In this document: piece by piece, positions 42,276-56,363 of the stretch
Layout of the letters: every line of letters begins with the position of its first letter
Position numbering within the stretch: position 1 is the first letter of the stretch
NCBI GenBank assembly: GCA_035771165.1
Contig: JAWNZC010000423.1
Span: forward strand, 951,001 to 1,015,000
DNA: 64,000 nt
Reading direction: 5' to 3'
From: Paragorgia papillata
Lineage: Eukaryota > Cnidaria > Anthozoa > Scleralcyonacea > Coralliidae
Position numbers and translations under genes: made by a program
The notes under the pieces: model-generated
What the model was told of the DNA's origin: nothing
The model's database searches: none
What the model saw: only the letters and a program-made list of their open reading frames with translations

Positions 42276-42365
42276 AAAACTAGGTTTGAAAGCTACACTT
42301 CTTCTTTCTTATTTGAAAGCTGAATACTTCTTCTTTGTCACAATCCAGTTTGTGTTCCCATTTTT

Positions 42366-45300
42366 TCACATTTCTTTCAATTGTTTCATAAGTTCTTCAA
42401 CAGACATCCCATCGTCTTCACAAATTTGGCCTTCACTACTGATTTCAAACTCTGAAATCTAAGAAGAAAAACAGGAGCAATGGTGAGAATAAGAGAACCA
42501 CAAAAACCATATTGATCATGCGAGTTTATGGTACAAGTGGTACACGTTGAATTTCGAGAAGCTACACATAACTCGACTGCGGGTGCCCCATATCAACGTC
42601 TGACAAAGTACCCTTTCTTCCATAGTAGTAACCGCTGACCTTGGATTTACGACAAGATTGATCAGACTGTGGGCGCGCATGAGCCCACAGTTGAATAAAC
42701 ATAATGGTCAGAATAAGGTCAGCGGTCGCTACTATAAGAGAAAGGATCCCTAATTCCGTTATGCTCGGTTACTTTTTGGACGGAGCCCGAAGTCCAGTAA
42801 TAAAGCTGCGCATAAAAAGATTTAAATAAACTACATGTGGGTTTATAAAGACAATGTTAACACACTGGATACCTTTCGTTCAATTCGTGGTGGTTTATTG
42901 TATAAAAGCCGTACTCCTTCTGCAAGTTTCATATCACTTATTTCTTCTTCCTGCTTCGACTCCTCCACGAGGACAATACCTTCGAAAATTTAAGGAAATA
43001 GTTAAACAACATAGGACTATAATAGGACTAAGCAGGCTTGATGCTTATCAGTCAGTCTCACTTTCATGTAGACCCTCGGACAAGGATGAATGGGCACGAA
43101 TGTGAACACGACTTTTTCGCGGTGTCCAACACAAACTAATCCAAACTGGGCACCGTGCGTTGGGGTAGTACTCGGTCACCGTGGCCGGGTATGGGCACTA
43201 ATGTGAACACGTTTTCAGTGCCCAAAGTGGTGCCCACGCTTCTTACTCAATATTCTTTGTACAGTAATTCGAAGGCTTAAAGCCATGAAAAGCTTTGTGT
43301 GAACGCTTATCAGATCCAGGGCACCGTGAATGTGAACAAGCGGCCCGTGCCCTAGCACCATACCCGGGCACCTATACAGTAGTCTGAACAGAGGGTTAGG
43401 TTGACCCTTACCCTAGGGCCACAACCCTAGACTCATAATGGGACCCGACATACCCCAGTCGTTGCTTTCATGGACTATCTCCTCTTCTTTCTTTTCTTCC
43501 ACGACTTCTTTTTGGTTGCGCATTTCTTCTTGTACTCTTAACTAAATAATTACGGAATATCATAAAATAAAACACATCATTTGACGAACTAGAGTGGTGC
43601 GTAGGCAGTGTGGCAGCATCCTTTCATGAACCATGCACTGTAATTCTCACTTACTTGATATTCCTTTTGTCTGAGTCTGCAGCTTGTGTCTTCACAGATA
43701 GGGTTTGGTTTCATTGTCATGGTAGGAAAGAAGTCTAGTAGAGCATTGTAACCGAGGTAGTAAGTTACTGAGCCAAACTTTAATAAATATCTACAAGAAA
43801 CCAAAGTGTAAAGTTAACATGAATATTACACAGAGGGCTGAGTAGCACCATTACCAGCACCACCATCATCCCCAATACCACAAACATCGCCACCAACATC
43901 ACCACTGGCACAACCACCAACACCACCACCACCAGCCCACCGCCATCAATATCACCACCACCAGCCCACCACCATCAATATCACCACCAACACCATCACC
44001 AGCCCACCACCATCAATATCACCACCACCACCACCACCATCATCTTATTTTAAGTCTGACAATCAAAACTCGCCAGAACAATTCACTTTTCTCACTTGAG
44101 CACATTCTGCACCAAAAATCCAGCAACAATCCCCATGGTAGTCGGTAAAGATGCTGCACAAACTCCTTCGCGTTTTAACGTTTTTTCGTCGATATTCTCA
44201 GCAACAACTAGTGGTGGAGCACACTGTTTGAAACAAAATGACAAAGACGACAGTCAAATTAATTGGTCTCCGACTTTTCTCTGCCCTGACAAAGGGTTTT
44301 GGATCAACATCCGTAGATCAGACTTCGCTTAATGCTACTCTGGCTTAAAAGTTTTTGAACGTAACTTAAAGCGTTACTCTCATGACCCAACCTTTCGGCA
44401 GTCCAATCTAGTTTCTTCCTTAGGGGTGATCGTTGTGAAGACAGGTCCCATATTTAAACTTTTATCATCATGGGACATTTCTTCACAACGATCACCCTTG
44501 ATGAAGTGTAGATCGGAGTATCTAAACGTTCGGTCATTAACAGGAACTTTTTAAGTTACGTTCAAAAACTTTGAAGCCAGAGTAACGTTAAACTATATCA
44601 GATTTTTCTGGCTGCATGCGTTGGGAATTTATTTGTTGATCAGTAGATCAATATTCAATGAAACTAGGTAGTTCAGTTCACTACCCTCAACAGTTCAACT
44701 TACACCAAAACAAGCCGTTTCACCAGGTATGATTACTTGTATGTGACCTGATACTGCATTTTCACTGACACCAGACTCCATCCACGACTGAGATAATTCA
44801 TTGCAAGCCTAAAAAAACATCGATGAGACAGTAAAAAGGAAAGCATAAAACAAATTACAAAAAACAGCATCTGTGTTATTAATAAGCGCTAATTGTCTCC
44901 TGGCCCTGAAAAATTCAAGAGAATCTGGTTCTTTGCGCTATTAACAATCAAATTTTGCCATGGATAGTTCGTTTTTGGAGAAAATTTGAGCGCTTGGTAA
45001 CAATGCCTTATACAGACGTACGCAAATGGACCATAAATGTGAAATATATTGTTCTTAATATGCATAGTTGTCCATTTGCGTAGCACTGTTACTGAAAGCC
45101 CAAATTTTCTCCAAAAACGAACTAGCCATGACAAACTTTGATAGTTAATAGCACGAAGACTATACACTTAATTAAAACAACTTCACCTCACTTCATGGAC
45201 ACTTTAATGATAAAAATCTAAGCCAATGCTGTATACGTAAGAGATTTTTTTTAATTTGCACCAGTATAGTGTAGTTTAACTTACAGTATTGATTGCCATA

Positions 45301-47998
45301 CGAGCTTCAAAGTTATCTACACAGCTGAGAACAACATTAACAGCTTTTTCTTCTTTTCCTCCTTTACTGAAATCAAATATATAAACAGTTTAGTTATCCA
45401 ACACATGTTAAATTTCTTATTCTCTGGAACCAAAGTAATTGAGTCCTGTTCACTATATAAAATGAGTAATGGTTTATTTAACGTCGTAAGCACAGGATGT
45501 GGTCGTCCAATCATCCAAGCCAGGGGCTCATGTTAAAAGTGCACGACATAAGCTAAGACCTATAACGTGTTGATTTAACGGAGGGAGCAAAACCGCAGAA
45601 CCCTGCGAAAAACCCTTGAAGCACAGGAGAGACCAACTAAACTCTACTCACATGAAATTCAAGTTCGAGAACGGGGTTATTCCCAGACGGTCACCCATCC
45701 AAGTACTAACCCCGTCCAACCAGGCTTAACTATTGGTGAGAGGCAGTGCCCTAACAGCACACACCACCCGTGCTCCCCTATTATTCATTAAAACGTTAGG
45801 CTAAAGAGGAAATAAAGTATTACCTTATTCTGTCCATAAAATGTTGAAAATTGTCCATTAGGGTAATATTATAATTATAGGTTTCAAATTGTACATCTGG
45901 GTTAATATTTCTAAAAATACATAAATCATAGAATTAAATTATAATAACTATAATATTATTTTTCACCTGTGCTAAATATGTAGTTACTAGTTAGCAAGTG
46001 ACATCCTCTTGGTACAGCTTGCAAAAATAATATTATTATGTAGTAAATGTTTACAGTAATATATTTTATATTATAATTATCATATATTATTATAAATTTA
46101 TTATATAATATTATATTAAATAAATATAAATTAATTATACTGTCTACTGTATGGCTTATAATAAAATAACCTCCACAGAAACAGTTAATACCTTAATGTT
46201 TTTTCAGCTGCATCAACTTTACTAAGACCAGATTGCTCTGGTCGAAAAAATAATCTGAAGGGAAAAAATAATAATACAGAACCTGAGTTTCAGAAGATAA
46301 TACTGTATCACTTATTCTTCTCCAAATTTTCTTGGCTCACCTGTTCATATTTGCAAGTTCAACTTTATCATAATCAAAGAGAATTAGCTGAAACAATAAA
46401 TTTATGACATTGATAGTTTGTCACAGGACACAATAATTAATATATATTTACAAGACATTTCAATTGAAAGTAAATGTATACTGTACTGTACTGTATGATG
46501 CTGTACTGTACTGCACTGTACTGTACTTGCACTGTACTGTATTGTATTGTAATGTAATGTAATGTAAATTATGTAATGTACCATACTGTACTGTGCTTTA
46601 CTGCATAGTGATATGCTGTATGGTGCTGTACTTTACTGCACTGCACTGCACTGCACTGCACTGTACTGTACTGTACTGTACTGTACTATACTGTACTGTA
46701 CTGTACTGTACTCATACTGTACTGTACTGTGGTATGCCATGTGACATAGTAATGTACCTTTCCAATACCACATCTTGTTAACATCTCAGCTACTACACTT
46801 CCAACTCCACCAATTCCAACAATTGCAACTGTAAACTCTCTGATTTGCTACAATTAAGAACAAATCTAAGTGTTAAGATATGAAATTTGGTGGATATGCT
46901 ACTGTACATCTAATGACCTTTGGAAGTCAAAGGTGACCTCAATGTGTTATAAAAAGTTATCATTAAAAAAATATGAATCTTACTTCATAATTCTCCACAA
47001 TACCCATCCTCTTTAAGGCCATCAAACGGCTGTAACAAAACAGAATGAAATGAGCTACATCAATTAGCATTACAGTACCACACTGATAGGCCCCAGTATA
47101 AGAGCAAAACAGCTGTCCACGGTTGCTAAATGAGCTAAACACCACTCAATCTCTTGTAAGTGGTTGCTCAGTCAAACTCACATGAGCAATCAATGAGTTT
47201 GGCAAAGGACTAAAAATATTGTCAGATCAATGTGATTATTCTCTGAAAATACTGATGTGTTTGAGATGCTATATCATATACTCGGAAGCGTGTTTCATCC
47301 AAATATCTAAACACATCAACGTTTATTCAAAAAACTCGACTTTGCATCTTTGGATATTCTGATAAAACATTCCTCCTGTGAGATATATTACATCAAAATA
47401 GCTTTACTTATACAATGTACATGTATATGTAAATAACAAGTTTGCTAAATTTACATAATTAGATATGTATGACAAGATATTATTATTATGAACGAAAACA
47501 AAAACAAACAAAAGCTAAACAGAACCCAGGGAGCTGTGATATCAACTTTAATTTTGATTAAAATACACCCCTCCTTTTCCTTATTTACACGTACAGATGT
47601 ACTTTCAAAAACTACGCTTTCAAACGCTTTCAGAAAATTAATCGGAACTATTCAGTGAGTCACTAAGAATTTATTTATAATTGACGAATATTAGTGGATG
47701 TTTATAGCAAAGTTCTAGACTAAACTCTTCTTAAATTTGCTATAATAAAGCAATTTAAAAAGAAAAATGGATTGCCTAAACAATAAACAATGCTTCTTCC
47801 CCAGTATGTTAATAAACTTTAATATTATATTATATTATAAAGAACTTTTAGTCAAGCGAACCTGTACGGATTCGAATCCACGACTTCTGAACTCATTTTG
47901 TCAATTTTATTTCGAGCTGGTTCAACTCCATTATGCTGTGCTAGAAGTTCTTCGAGTTCTTGTATTCTAGCCTTCAAGCTTTCTAAGTCTTCAGCCAT
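42366..47998 (-). CDS. UBA5: UBA5, UFM1-activating E1 enzyme (complete, 13 exons)
   Basis: Exons: 47862-47998, 46984-47029, 46758-46847, 46341-46387, 46192-46254, 45824-45910, 45285-45366, 44704-44808, 44096-44223, 43655-43790, 43454-43541, 42873-42979, 42366-42458. They sum to 1209 nt (402 codons plus TGA; the human protein is about 404) with all phases consistent. The N-terminal helix is [19 protein letters not shown]. The adenylation domain has the ATP loop [16 protein letters not shown] and [16 protein letters not shown]. Zinc cysteines are in CFGC and NPICEDTSC, and the catalytic cysteine is in [14 protein letters not shown]. The C-terminal tail keeps the UFM1/LIR-type motif DWGIVLV and the UFC1-binding end [15 protein letters not shown]5 adenylates UFM1 and passes it to UFC1, mainly for ER and ribosome ufmylation. 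One intron carries a 5S-derived SINE and another a CTGTA minisatellite. Confidence 0.97.
43083..43400. repeat. word-saturated element, GGGCACCGTG/GTGAACAC words
   Basis: GGGCAC, CGGGCAC and TGTGAACA words recur in both orientations across the UBA5 intron between exons 11 and 12. Confidence 0.65.
43855..44045. repeat. CCACCA minisatellite
   Basis: Units of ACCACCAGCCCACCACCATC type, about 30 bp; in a UBA5 intron. Confidence 0.9.
44338..44592. mobile_element. foldback MITE
   Basis: Arms GCTACTCTGGCTTAAAAGTT and GGTGATCGTTGTGAAGA with complements. Confidence 0.88.
44895..45175. mobile_element. foldback element
   Basis: TTTTTGGAGAAAATTTG and TACGCAAATGGAC recur as complements around 45040. Confidence 0.75.
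45461..45780 (-). mobile_element. 5S-derived SINE, copy 2
   Basis: Near-identical to copy 1 along its full length; in a UBA5 intron. Confidence 0.88.
46478..46735. repeat. CTGTA pentanucleotide microsatellite
   Basis: Same motif as 31200-31555; in a UBA5 intron. Confidence 0.95.
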
Positions 47999-48099
47999 AA
48001 TTATATATATACTTTTTTTTTTAAAGGTGCTTTGACTTTTTGAGCAAGAACCAAGGCAGATGTTTTTCTTTTTTTCAAACACGATGATTCATCGACGAT

Positions 48100-49438
48100 G
48101 AGTGATACTGCTGGACCATTGTATCCGTGGCTTCAATTGCTAAAGTAAAACATATAAAAACAGGCGAGCTTACGGTTCAGTAGCTTTTTACGCATGCGTG
48201 GGTTTGGACATGGATTGTAAAACGACCAATCTCGTTCCCAGAGCCAAATATGACTGGATAGGAAACTAATAGTCACGTGGGGTGGTTTGAGCCTTTTGAT
48301 TGGTTAAATCGCATTCACTGAGTTTGCAAAATGGTTGAAACGCTTGTCAATTGCAACCAGGTTGTTATGCTCGCGCCATCAAGTTTCCTATCTAGTCTTT
48401 TTACTATCCATGGTTTGGGGAAGTAGACACTCCAGTTTGCAACAAATATGGGAAATAGCCGTGGCAAACTCGTTGATAAAAGCGCGAAGCCTAAGCAAGT
48501 AGTTACAGGAGGAAACCAGACTACCAGACGCGCAGAAAAACCCCAGTCTCAAATCAAACTGAAAGCACTCTTCACGCAATACGGTCAAAATGAAATCATC
48601 TCGATACCTGATAACAATATAGAGAACGAATCGAACACATATTATAACAAAAGTGAAAGCTACGGCACGCACCCTAAGTAATATGCCATTTCCCAGCGGT
48701 TATTATTTCCAACCTTCTAACTATACCGGTGCATGGCCGGACATCAAACTACTGCATGTAGTTTGAATTCAAACTAGTTCAATATGCGACGACATCTTAC
48801 GCCAATTGTGATATATTGTCACACATACCAATCTTGTCAGCCGTCGTCTAAATCTACCAATCTAGTCGCCTTACTCAGTCGCGTAAAGTCAATCAATAAA
48901 CATCGAAGTGAGTGCACTGCCAGGTTTTTGGTAAATTCACTGGATTTCCACTAAGTGTAAAATAACGCACGCTCACCTATTCTATATTATACAAATTAAA
49001 TAGTTTTCTAACATCGAAACTCAAAAGTCAAAAAATAGTCAAGCGAGTGACATTTTACGCCAAGTGGAAAACTTAGCGAGAACAAAATGTTGCGGAAAAA
49101 AACTTGTTCCAGTTGAATGCCCATGAATCGGGCACCAGTTGACCATACGTAAATTAAACAACACGGGAAGGAGAACTAGCCGAACTTGATATAAAATTGT
49201 TCGTTAATATAGAAAATTTCAGTTATGTGCGTAAAAGGTTTTTTAAATAGAGGTAAGAAATGTACCCGCAAAAATAGTTTCTAAATAGAATGTGTTAGGA
49301 TTGGGAATAATGTTTAAAGTTTGGTTAAGGAAATCAGTAAGCATGCGTGCAGTAATGAATATTGACTACTTATAATAACTTGCTTTAATATATTTTAAAT
49401 CTAAAGTTTTTATGACTAACTTTTATGGGTAATACCTA

Positions 49439-49475
<37 letters not shown>

Positions 49476-50430
49476 CTTTTTTTTAAATAATGGTTTACTC
49501 CAAATCGTTTAACAAGTGCTCAGATTTTGACATTTCCTCAGACTATGATATCATAATAGACAATTTAATTTCAGAATATATTTTCAGAAGAAAATGTAAA
49601 AAAACAAAATAGTATAAACAATGTATATAATGTATAGAGGATAATTTAGTGTTTAATTTTTGTAATTTCAAAAACGAAGTTGTTGTTGAATGTGGTTTGG
49701 TAAATGTCAATAAAATGTTTCACTCTAGCGGCCGCCATTTTGCTAGAAGAATATATACAATTAATTTTAATTAAATGGTTCCTACAAGAATAACCTATGT
49801 TACAATTTTTCATTGTGTTCGCTACTCACAAAATCTACTTACAAAATGGTGGCCGCTATTGCGTTTATGGAAGAGTTGTTCGTAGCCAGGGTCTTGTGTT
49901 TGGGGGGGGCAAGAACCTCGATCTGCTAGGGGGTCCGGGGGCATGCCCCCCTGGAAAATTTTGGATTTCTAGGGTCTCTGAAACACTATTTCCTGCATTT
50001 TGAGGCAAGTATTTAAGAGTAATCTAAAAGCCATAAATTACATAATTTTGTTGAAATCAAACTAGAACATAGAATGATACACGTCAGAATATCATTAGAT
50101 TTATTTATAAACAAGTCGTAAATGTAAAAACAGGTTGGAGGCATTTTGTATCGACCCTTAGTATTGTAATTTATAGCATATGCATGCCTGAAATATATAT
50201 AACACATCACTATCTACTCACTTGGCCTTAAAACAACTCTACTACCCCCCCCCCATACACACACACAAGGGCGAGCACAAGGGCGAGCGCCCCCCCCCCC
50301 CCCCCCCTTGGCTACGCCACTGGCTAAAACAGGACGTTGTAGTATTGTACCATATTTTGTTTAAAACATTTTATTAATTTAGATTGCAGCCAAATAAAAA
50401 TGTAGCAGGGAAGCGAGCTCGAGGTCACAG
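48100..50430. other. intergenic region UBA5 to secreted-protein gene
   Basis: Apart from the small frame at 48448, it holds a (TA)n tract at 49438-49472, a G-run repeat at 49895-50010 and C-runs at 50245-50310. No other gene seen. Confidence 0.6.
48448..48681 (+). CDS. candidate small N-myristoylated basic protein (hypothetical)
   Basis: A 77-codon single-exon open frame lies 450 bp upstream of UBA5 and divergent from it, so the two could share a promoter. It begins MGNSRGKLVDKSAKP. Gly2 followed by Asn, Ser and then a basic residue fits an N-myristoylation signal plus a basic membrane patch. The middle is Lys/Gln/Thr-rich and the tail is Asn/Ser-rich. Composition is unlike the surrounding repeats and no repeat family I can see overlaps it. 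No homologue is recognised, and it could instead be the first exon of a longer gene or a chance frame. Confidence 0.35.
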   Translation: MGNSRGKLVDKSAKPKQVVTGGNQTTRRAEKPQSQIKLKALFTQYGQNEIISIPDNNIENESNTYYNKSESYGTHPK

Positions 50431-50434
50431 CGAA

Positions 50435-53400
50435 ATGAAGTTATGTTTTCTGCTTGTCGTTGTGGTTGTTCTCTGGACAAAACAAGGTGAAAATGGTCAT
50501 ACAATTCTTACGCCTGTATTCCAAAAGCTCACTCACACTCAATGAGTGGCCCCTCACACTCAATAAGTGCAACTCAACACTCAATGAGTCCCCACTCACC
50601 CTCACTGAGTATGAGACTACACTCACTCTCTAAACACTATTCAATTGAATGGTTGGAGAGTGAGTGTAGTCTTATCATACTCAGTGAGGGTGAGTGGAGA
50701 CTCATTGAGTGTTGGCTTGCACTTATTGAGTGCGAGGGACCACTCATGGAATGCGAGTGAGCTTTTAGAATACAGGTGTTATTCTCATACAAAGAGTGTG
50801 GTTATGACACAGTTTTGAATACACGAGTGTGATAACTGCTTATCATATTATTACATACTAACCAATAATGTTTCAGTGATTCCTAACTCTTAATTAGTTT
50901 CCCCCCAGTAAATGTAATGAAAAAACCCAACTTATTTCATTGTGAATGAGTCGTGAGATAAAAGGCAAGTTGCGAGATTCATTTCTATTTCGTGCAAAGA
51001 TTGTTGCCACTTGTCTCGCACGATATTGGCTATTACACAGCATGTTTTACACGCTGCAATGGTTCGTGCAACTTGTAACAGAGCCTTCAATCCGTTACAG
51101 GAGAAACAAAGAGAACAAAAGGTGAGAACAGCGCAAGAAAACGGAACAAGATCGTGCGCAAACAACATGTCCCAGGAGCAGTTCCTTCTAACACAAAAAA
51201 AGCAATACATTGACAACTACGGTGGGGGGTCGCTAGGCAATGTGGGATACGAGTCAGAAATGCAACAAAATGACGCAGGCGATGGCGGGACGGAATTGTC
51301 CGCGCAAGCTGGTATGGGTAATACGCTACAAGGAGCTGGGTTATCTTTGGACAGCGGTTTATCGCAAGACGGAAGCGACGTGATGTCAACACTAAAAGGT
51401 GGAAACGAGTTTGATCCAATGAGTAACGACCTAGTTGATTCAAGCGAGAGCACTGAAAGTCGACAATTGCAGATTGGTAACGGTAAGAAAACTATTCAAT
51501 GCTTTTGAAGCATATATGCCGGTAGTAGAGATTGTGTCCTGGCAGTCTAATGAGAATGCTGCAATCTGATTGGCTACTATCAAATTCAGCCACAGTCCTA
51601 ACGCGGGCCTTACACCAGTTAACGTGTTTGAAAGTAGGGGCTAGGCGACCATAGATATTGGAAGGGGAACTGGATATGATAGGAAACTTAAAATGATGTT
51701 ACGAAACCAGGAAACGATGTTTGCACAACTTGCTATGGTAATTATACACTTATAAGGGGCTAATGCACCTAACGGGTGGTCCCATGGCCACATGCATGGC
51801 TAAAATCAGACACTGCTGAACTTAAGTAATATTACACTATTGTTTAATTTCAGCAATAGCTGATCGTGGCCATGTGGGACCACCCGTTAGGTGCATTAGG
51901 GCCCCTTATAAGTGTATAATTACCATAACAAGTTGTGCAAACATCGTTTCCGGGTTTATTTTGAAAATAACCGAGGTGTCCCTTTTTGGCGCCCCCCCCC
52001 CCCCCCCCCCCCCCCACCTTTCAGGTGCTTCCGCGGCCTCTGGATCTTAGTCTCTGACAGGTCAAGAGCGAAGCCCAAGCTTTCTAGGGAAGGATGGTTC
52101 TGAGACATGCTTCCCTCAAATGTTTGAATTTTGAAAACAAGCTACCAAATGTTGGACAAATGAACCAAATATAGATATATTATAGTGTTTACAACATATA
52201 AGTTTAGTTTAGGAGTAGCTAATAGATTGCAGAATTATCTCTGTATGAAGATTTGTAGGGAAGCTTAGCCCCCCAGCCCTCTTGGTTCCGCCGCCATTGC
52301 CTTATACTGTTGATGTCTTTTCTTAGGGTTTGGCCAAGGCGGTGGTGTGGGAAGTGATGCAATGTTCGCGCCACCATCAACTAGTGAAAACAGCCTGAGT
52401 GCAAGTGCAGGCACTGGGGGTAGTTTTATCGATAGTATGTCCACAGGGTTTGGTGGTGGCAGCATCGGAGGTGGTGCAGTTCAAGAAGCGAGTTTAGCAG
52501 GTTTAGGAGGGGCAGGTACAGGTGGTGGTTCCATTGGCGGTGGTACAGGGGGAGGGCATATGGATGCTTTAAGTGATGGTATGGGAGCTGATTTAGGAGG
52601 TGCTGGTGGAAGTATAGGAGGCCTAAGCGCAAGTCTTGGAGGTGGTGGTGGTATCGAAGGTGGTGGTATCGGGGGTGGTGGTATTGGTGGTGGTAGTATT
52701 GGGGGTGGTAGTATTGGGGGTGGTGGAATTGGGGGTGGTAGTATTGAAGGTGGTGGTATTGGGGGTGGTATTGGGGGTGGTATTGGGGGTGGTGGTATTG
52801 GGGGTGATGGTATTGGGGGTGGTAGTATTGGGGGTGGTGGTATTGGGGATGGTAGTATTGGGGGTGGTGGTATTGGGGGTAGTAGTATCGAAGGTGGTAG
52901 TGTCGGAGGTGGTGGTATTGGGGGTGGTAGTATCGGAGGTGGTGTTGGAGGAGGGTTAGGAGAAATAGGTGGTGGACTCGGCGGTGGAGGTGGACTTAGC
53001 GCTGGGGATCTAGGTGGAGATGGAGGGGACGGTGGTGTTCTAGGAAGCCTAGCAGGTCTAGGTGATACTAGTGATGCCAGTATTGATGGTGGAATGGGAC
53101 TAGGTGGGCTGAGTTCACATTTATCAGGAGGAGGCAAGCAAATTGGAATGGATGACCTGGGAGGACTTGGGGGTTCCCTTGGAAGTCACATGGATCTTGA
53201 TGGATTTGGTGGCAGTGATCCAGGTTTGCATGGTGCAGGACACATGTCTGGCTTAGCAACAGCTCCACAGGTATGTTAACAACCTAAACTATACTCCTTG
53301 TTTTGTATTGTTAATAGTGTTGTTAATTGTTTTTGTTGGTGTTGGTGTTGGTGGTGGTGGTGTTGGTGTTGGTGTTGGTGGTGGTGTTGCTGTTGTTGCT

Positions 53401-55758
53401 GCTGCTGCTGCTGTTGTCGTCGTCGTTGATGTTGTTGTTCTTCTTCTTGTTCTTGTTGTTCTTGCTGTTCTTGCTACTATTATTGTTTAACTATGTTTTA
53501 TTTTTTTCAAAGTCTTCCGAAGATTCACAACTTTCAGACGCGGTCGACGAAACTCCATCCGCCATGCATCCAGGCCTAACTTCAATCCTTCCTGGGAAAA
53601 CCGTACACGCTCACGTGAGCGATAAACCGAGTAGTAATCGCCCTGCCGTCACAGGCCCTTCGATGAGTACCGCTTTACAAGTCCAAATGGAGGCACAAAA
53701 ACAACACCAAGCGAGACTAAAAGTGCTTAAAATGAAACTAAAAAAGCTTCGAAAAAAACTCGAGCAATTGCAGTCATCGAGTAAAAAACATGAAACGGTT
53801 TCTGCAAGCCAAGAACAAGATAACGCTGAATTGGATACGCTGAATGATTTAAAGAAGGCAACCCAGGACGCTATCAAGGAACTGAACACGGATTATCTAC
53901 ACGTCAAGAAGCACCAATCAGGTAAATATATCGATTTACGCCAGTTTTCTAAAAGCTCATTCACACTCAATAAGTGCAACTCAACACTCTATGAGTCTCC
54001 AACTGTACTCACAAGCACCAGATAGTTATACTCAAAATAACACAATAGACGAATGATAAGTAATAGATACAGCATGAGCAGCCGAGCTGTATCTGATCAG
54101 TTTACAAGGCGAGTATCTTTCTTAAAATTCATCTAAGTAATCAAGTTCACCAACTATTTTGGGGATACGGTCTGTTTTAGCCGAGAAAATCGAAGCTAAA
54201 GTTTATGTAAATCCCCGCAACCCAGCCATGAGCCCCCACACCAGACTCCAGGCACCCAGTCACACTGACTAGGTCAGTGGAAGGTATAGAGTCAAAGAAG
54301 AAAGAAAAAATGATTTTTTCTTACAGGTTCCCATTCGTAAAGATAGATTCAATCCAAGTCTATACTAAGTGCTGGGTTTCTTTCATCATTTTATAGTAGC
54401 AAAACATTTAGTAACAAAACATTTGAATCCAAATTATAACTAATATTAATTCACTTACTGTATTTATAATGCTAATAGCTTGTAACCATATTATATTTAT
54501 TTATTTTACTATATTTTATCTGTTAATCTAACTATTTACTAATTTTAAACATGTATTTTTAGTCTATTAGTCTATTAATTTAAGTGGAAAACCTGTAAAC
54601 TAGCTGTTAGCTAAGCGTTGTCTCCACGTTAAATAAAGTATTATATTGTATTATATTGTATAGTGGCAGCAAAGCATGAGACGCTTGGAACAAAGCTAAA
54701 GACTGTGGATTTCACAGCGAAAGAAACCGGGGACACTTTGGAAGAACTACTGAAGCTTTTAGATCCAGAACTACAAGATAGAAAGAGAGGCCAAGTAGAT
54801 GGAAAGCAGAGAAATAATACTCGATTGGATGATGAAGCTGAAAACAAGCTAGCTTCACTGACCAAGAAAGCAGAAGACGAAGTTGATAAACTTGCATCGC
54901 AGAATCCCAAACAGAAACCAGGTAAGGATAGTTTAATCGACGGAAATTCCAAATGTTACCAGTAAAATATACAGTACCCAAACTCTTCACTGGTATTACT
55001 ATCAATTCCTAGCCAGAAGGCCTTGATGTTGCATTTTTCGCAACTGGTCCCGGTTTGGTCTTATAATGTATATACTCTTACACTGCTTCACCAAAACTCT
55101 TAGAACATAACTTTAATCGAGCGAGTATGCCAAAGATAAAAAGATGGCCGACGTCCCAAAACTAAATCTAGGTCGGAAATCCAAGTTTCGTCGCCTTGCG
55201 CTCTTCATAATTCCTAGTCTAGTCTCACTTTGCCCTGATATCACACTCAGCTGTTCGTTTATTTTATTACAGGTATTAAAGAAAAAGTCAGTGATGGGAA
55301 GAGTTCAGCAACGAAGGCAGTTGAAAAAGTTCCTGCCCCTTGGAAAGGTAAGACATTAAATAAATTTTACCAGTCAAAGAGCTTGGTTCCGTCAACGTAT
55401 TTTTTTAAAAATATTTTTTTTGGAAAACAGGTTGAGATGTCTATATTAATCTGTTTGAATTAATTCTCTTAAAGGAGTTCCTTCTCAGAAAAGCAAACTT
55501 AAAACAGCGTTACTGAATCTGGGTAAGATGAATTATAGATATTTAGATAGAATAAAAAATCCGTTTAACTAAAAGCTTTACTAATAAGAGATAATATAAC
55601 TAATTAATATGACTATGTTATTTTACCAACGTTTTTTTCTAGGCGAAACAAGTTCAACTCATGATAAGAAAAAATTAAGTAAGTGAATATTCGCATTTTT
55701 TATGAACGAATTCAGTCAGTCGATCAGACAGACAGACAGACAGACAGACAGGCAGGCA

Positions 55759-55805
<47 letters not shown>

Positions 55806-56295
55806 GTCAGTCCGTCAGTCCGTCAGCCAGTCCGTCCGTCCGTCCGTCCGTCCGTCCGTCAGTCCGTCAGTCCGTCAGTCAGTCAGTCAGTCAGTCAGTC
55901 AGTCAGTCAGTCAGTCAGTCAGTCAGTCAGTCATTATCGTTTTATCTATATAGGAGTTAAAAAACTTAGTTGCGTCAACGTATTTTTTTTAAAAATTTCT
56001 TTTTGTAAAACAGGTTAACATATATTAATGTATTGATTCTCTTCAAGGAGTTCCTATTCAAAAAAGCATAAAGAAAGCGTCGCTGAAACTGGGTAAGATG
56101 ACTTATATAATTAGGATAAACAGTTCATATCACGATGGACCTTTCCAACTAATATATATGTCTGTTATTTTGCCAATATCTGTTCCTAGGCAAAACGACG
56201 AAGAACTCAGCTCAAGAAAAGAAAAAACTAAGTACGTCAATATCCTCATTTTTTATCAATACGAGACAGACATAAACCAACATTAAATCTTAGAG

Positions 56296-56363
<68 letters not shown>

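Noticed and set aside
52481..53137. 218-codon Pro-rich minus frame
   Set aside because: Antisense of the glycine-repeat exon.
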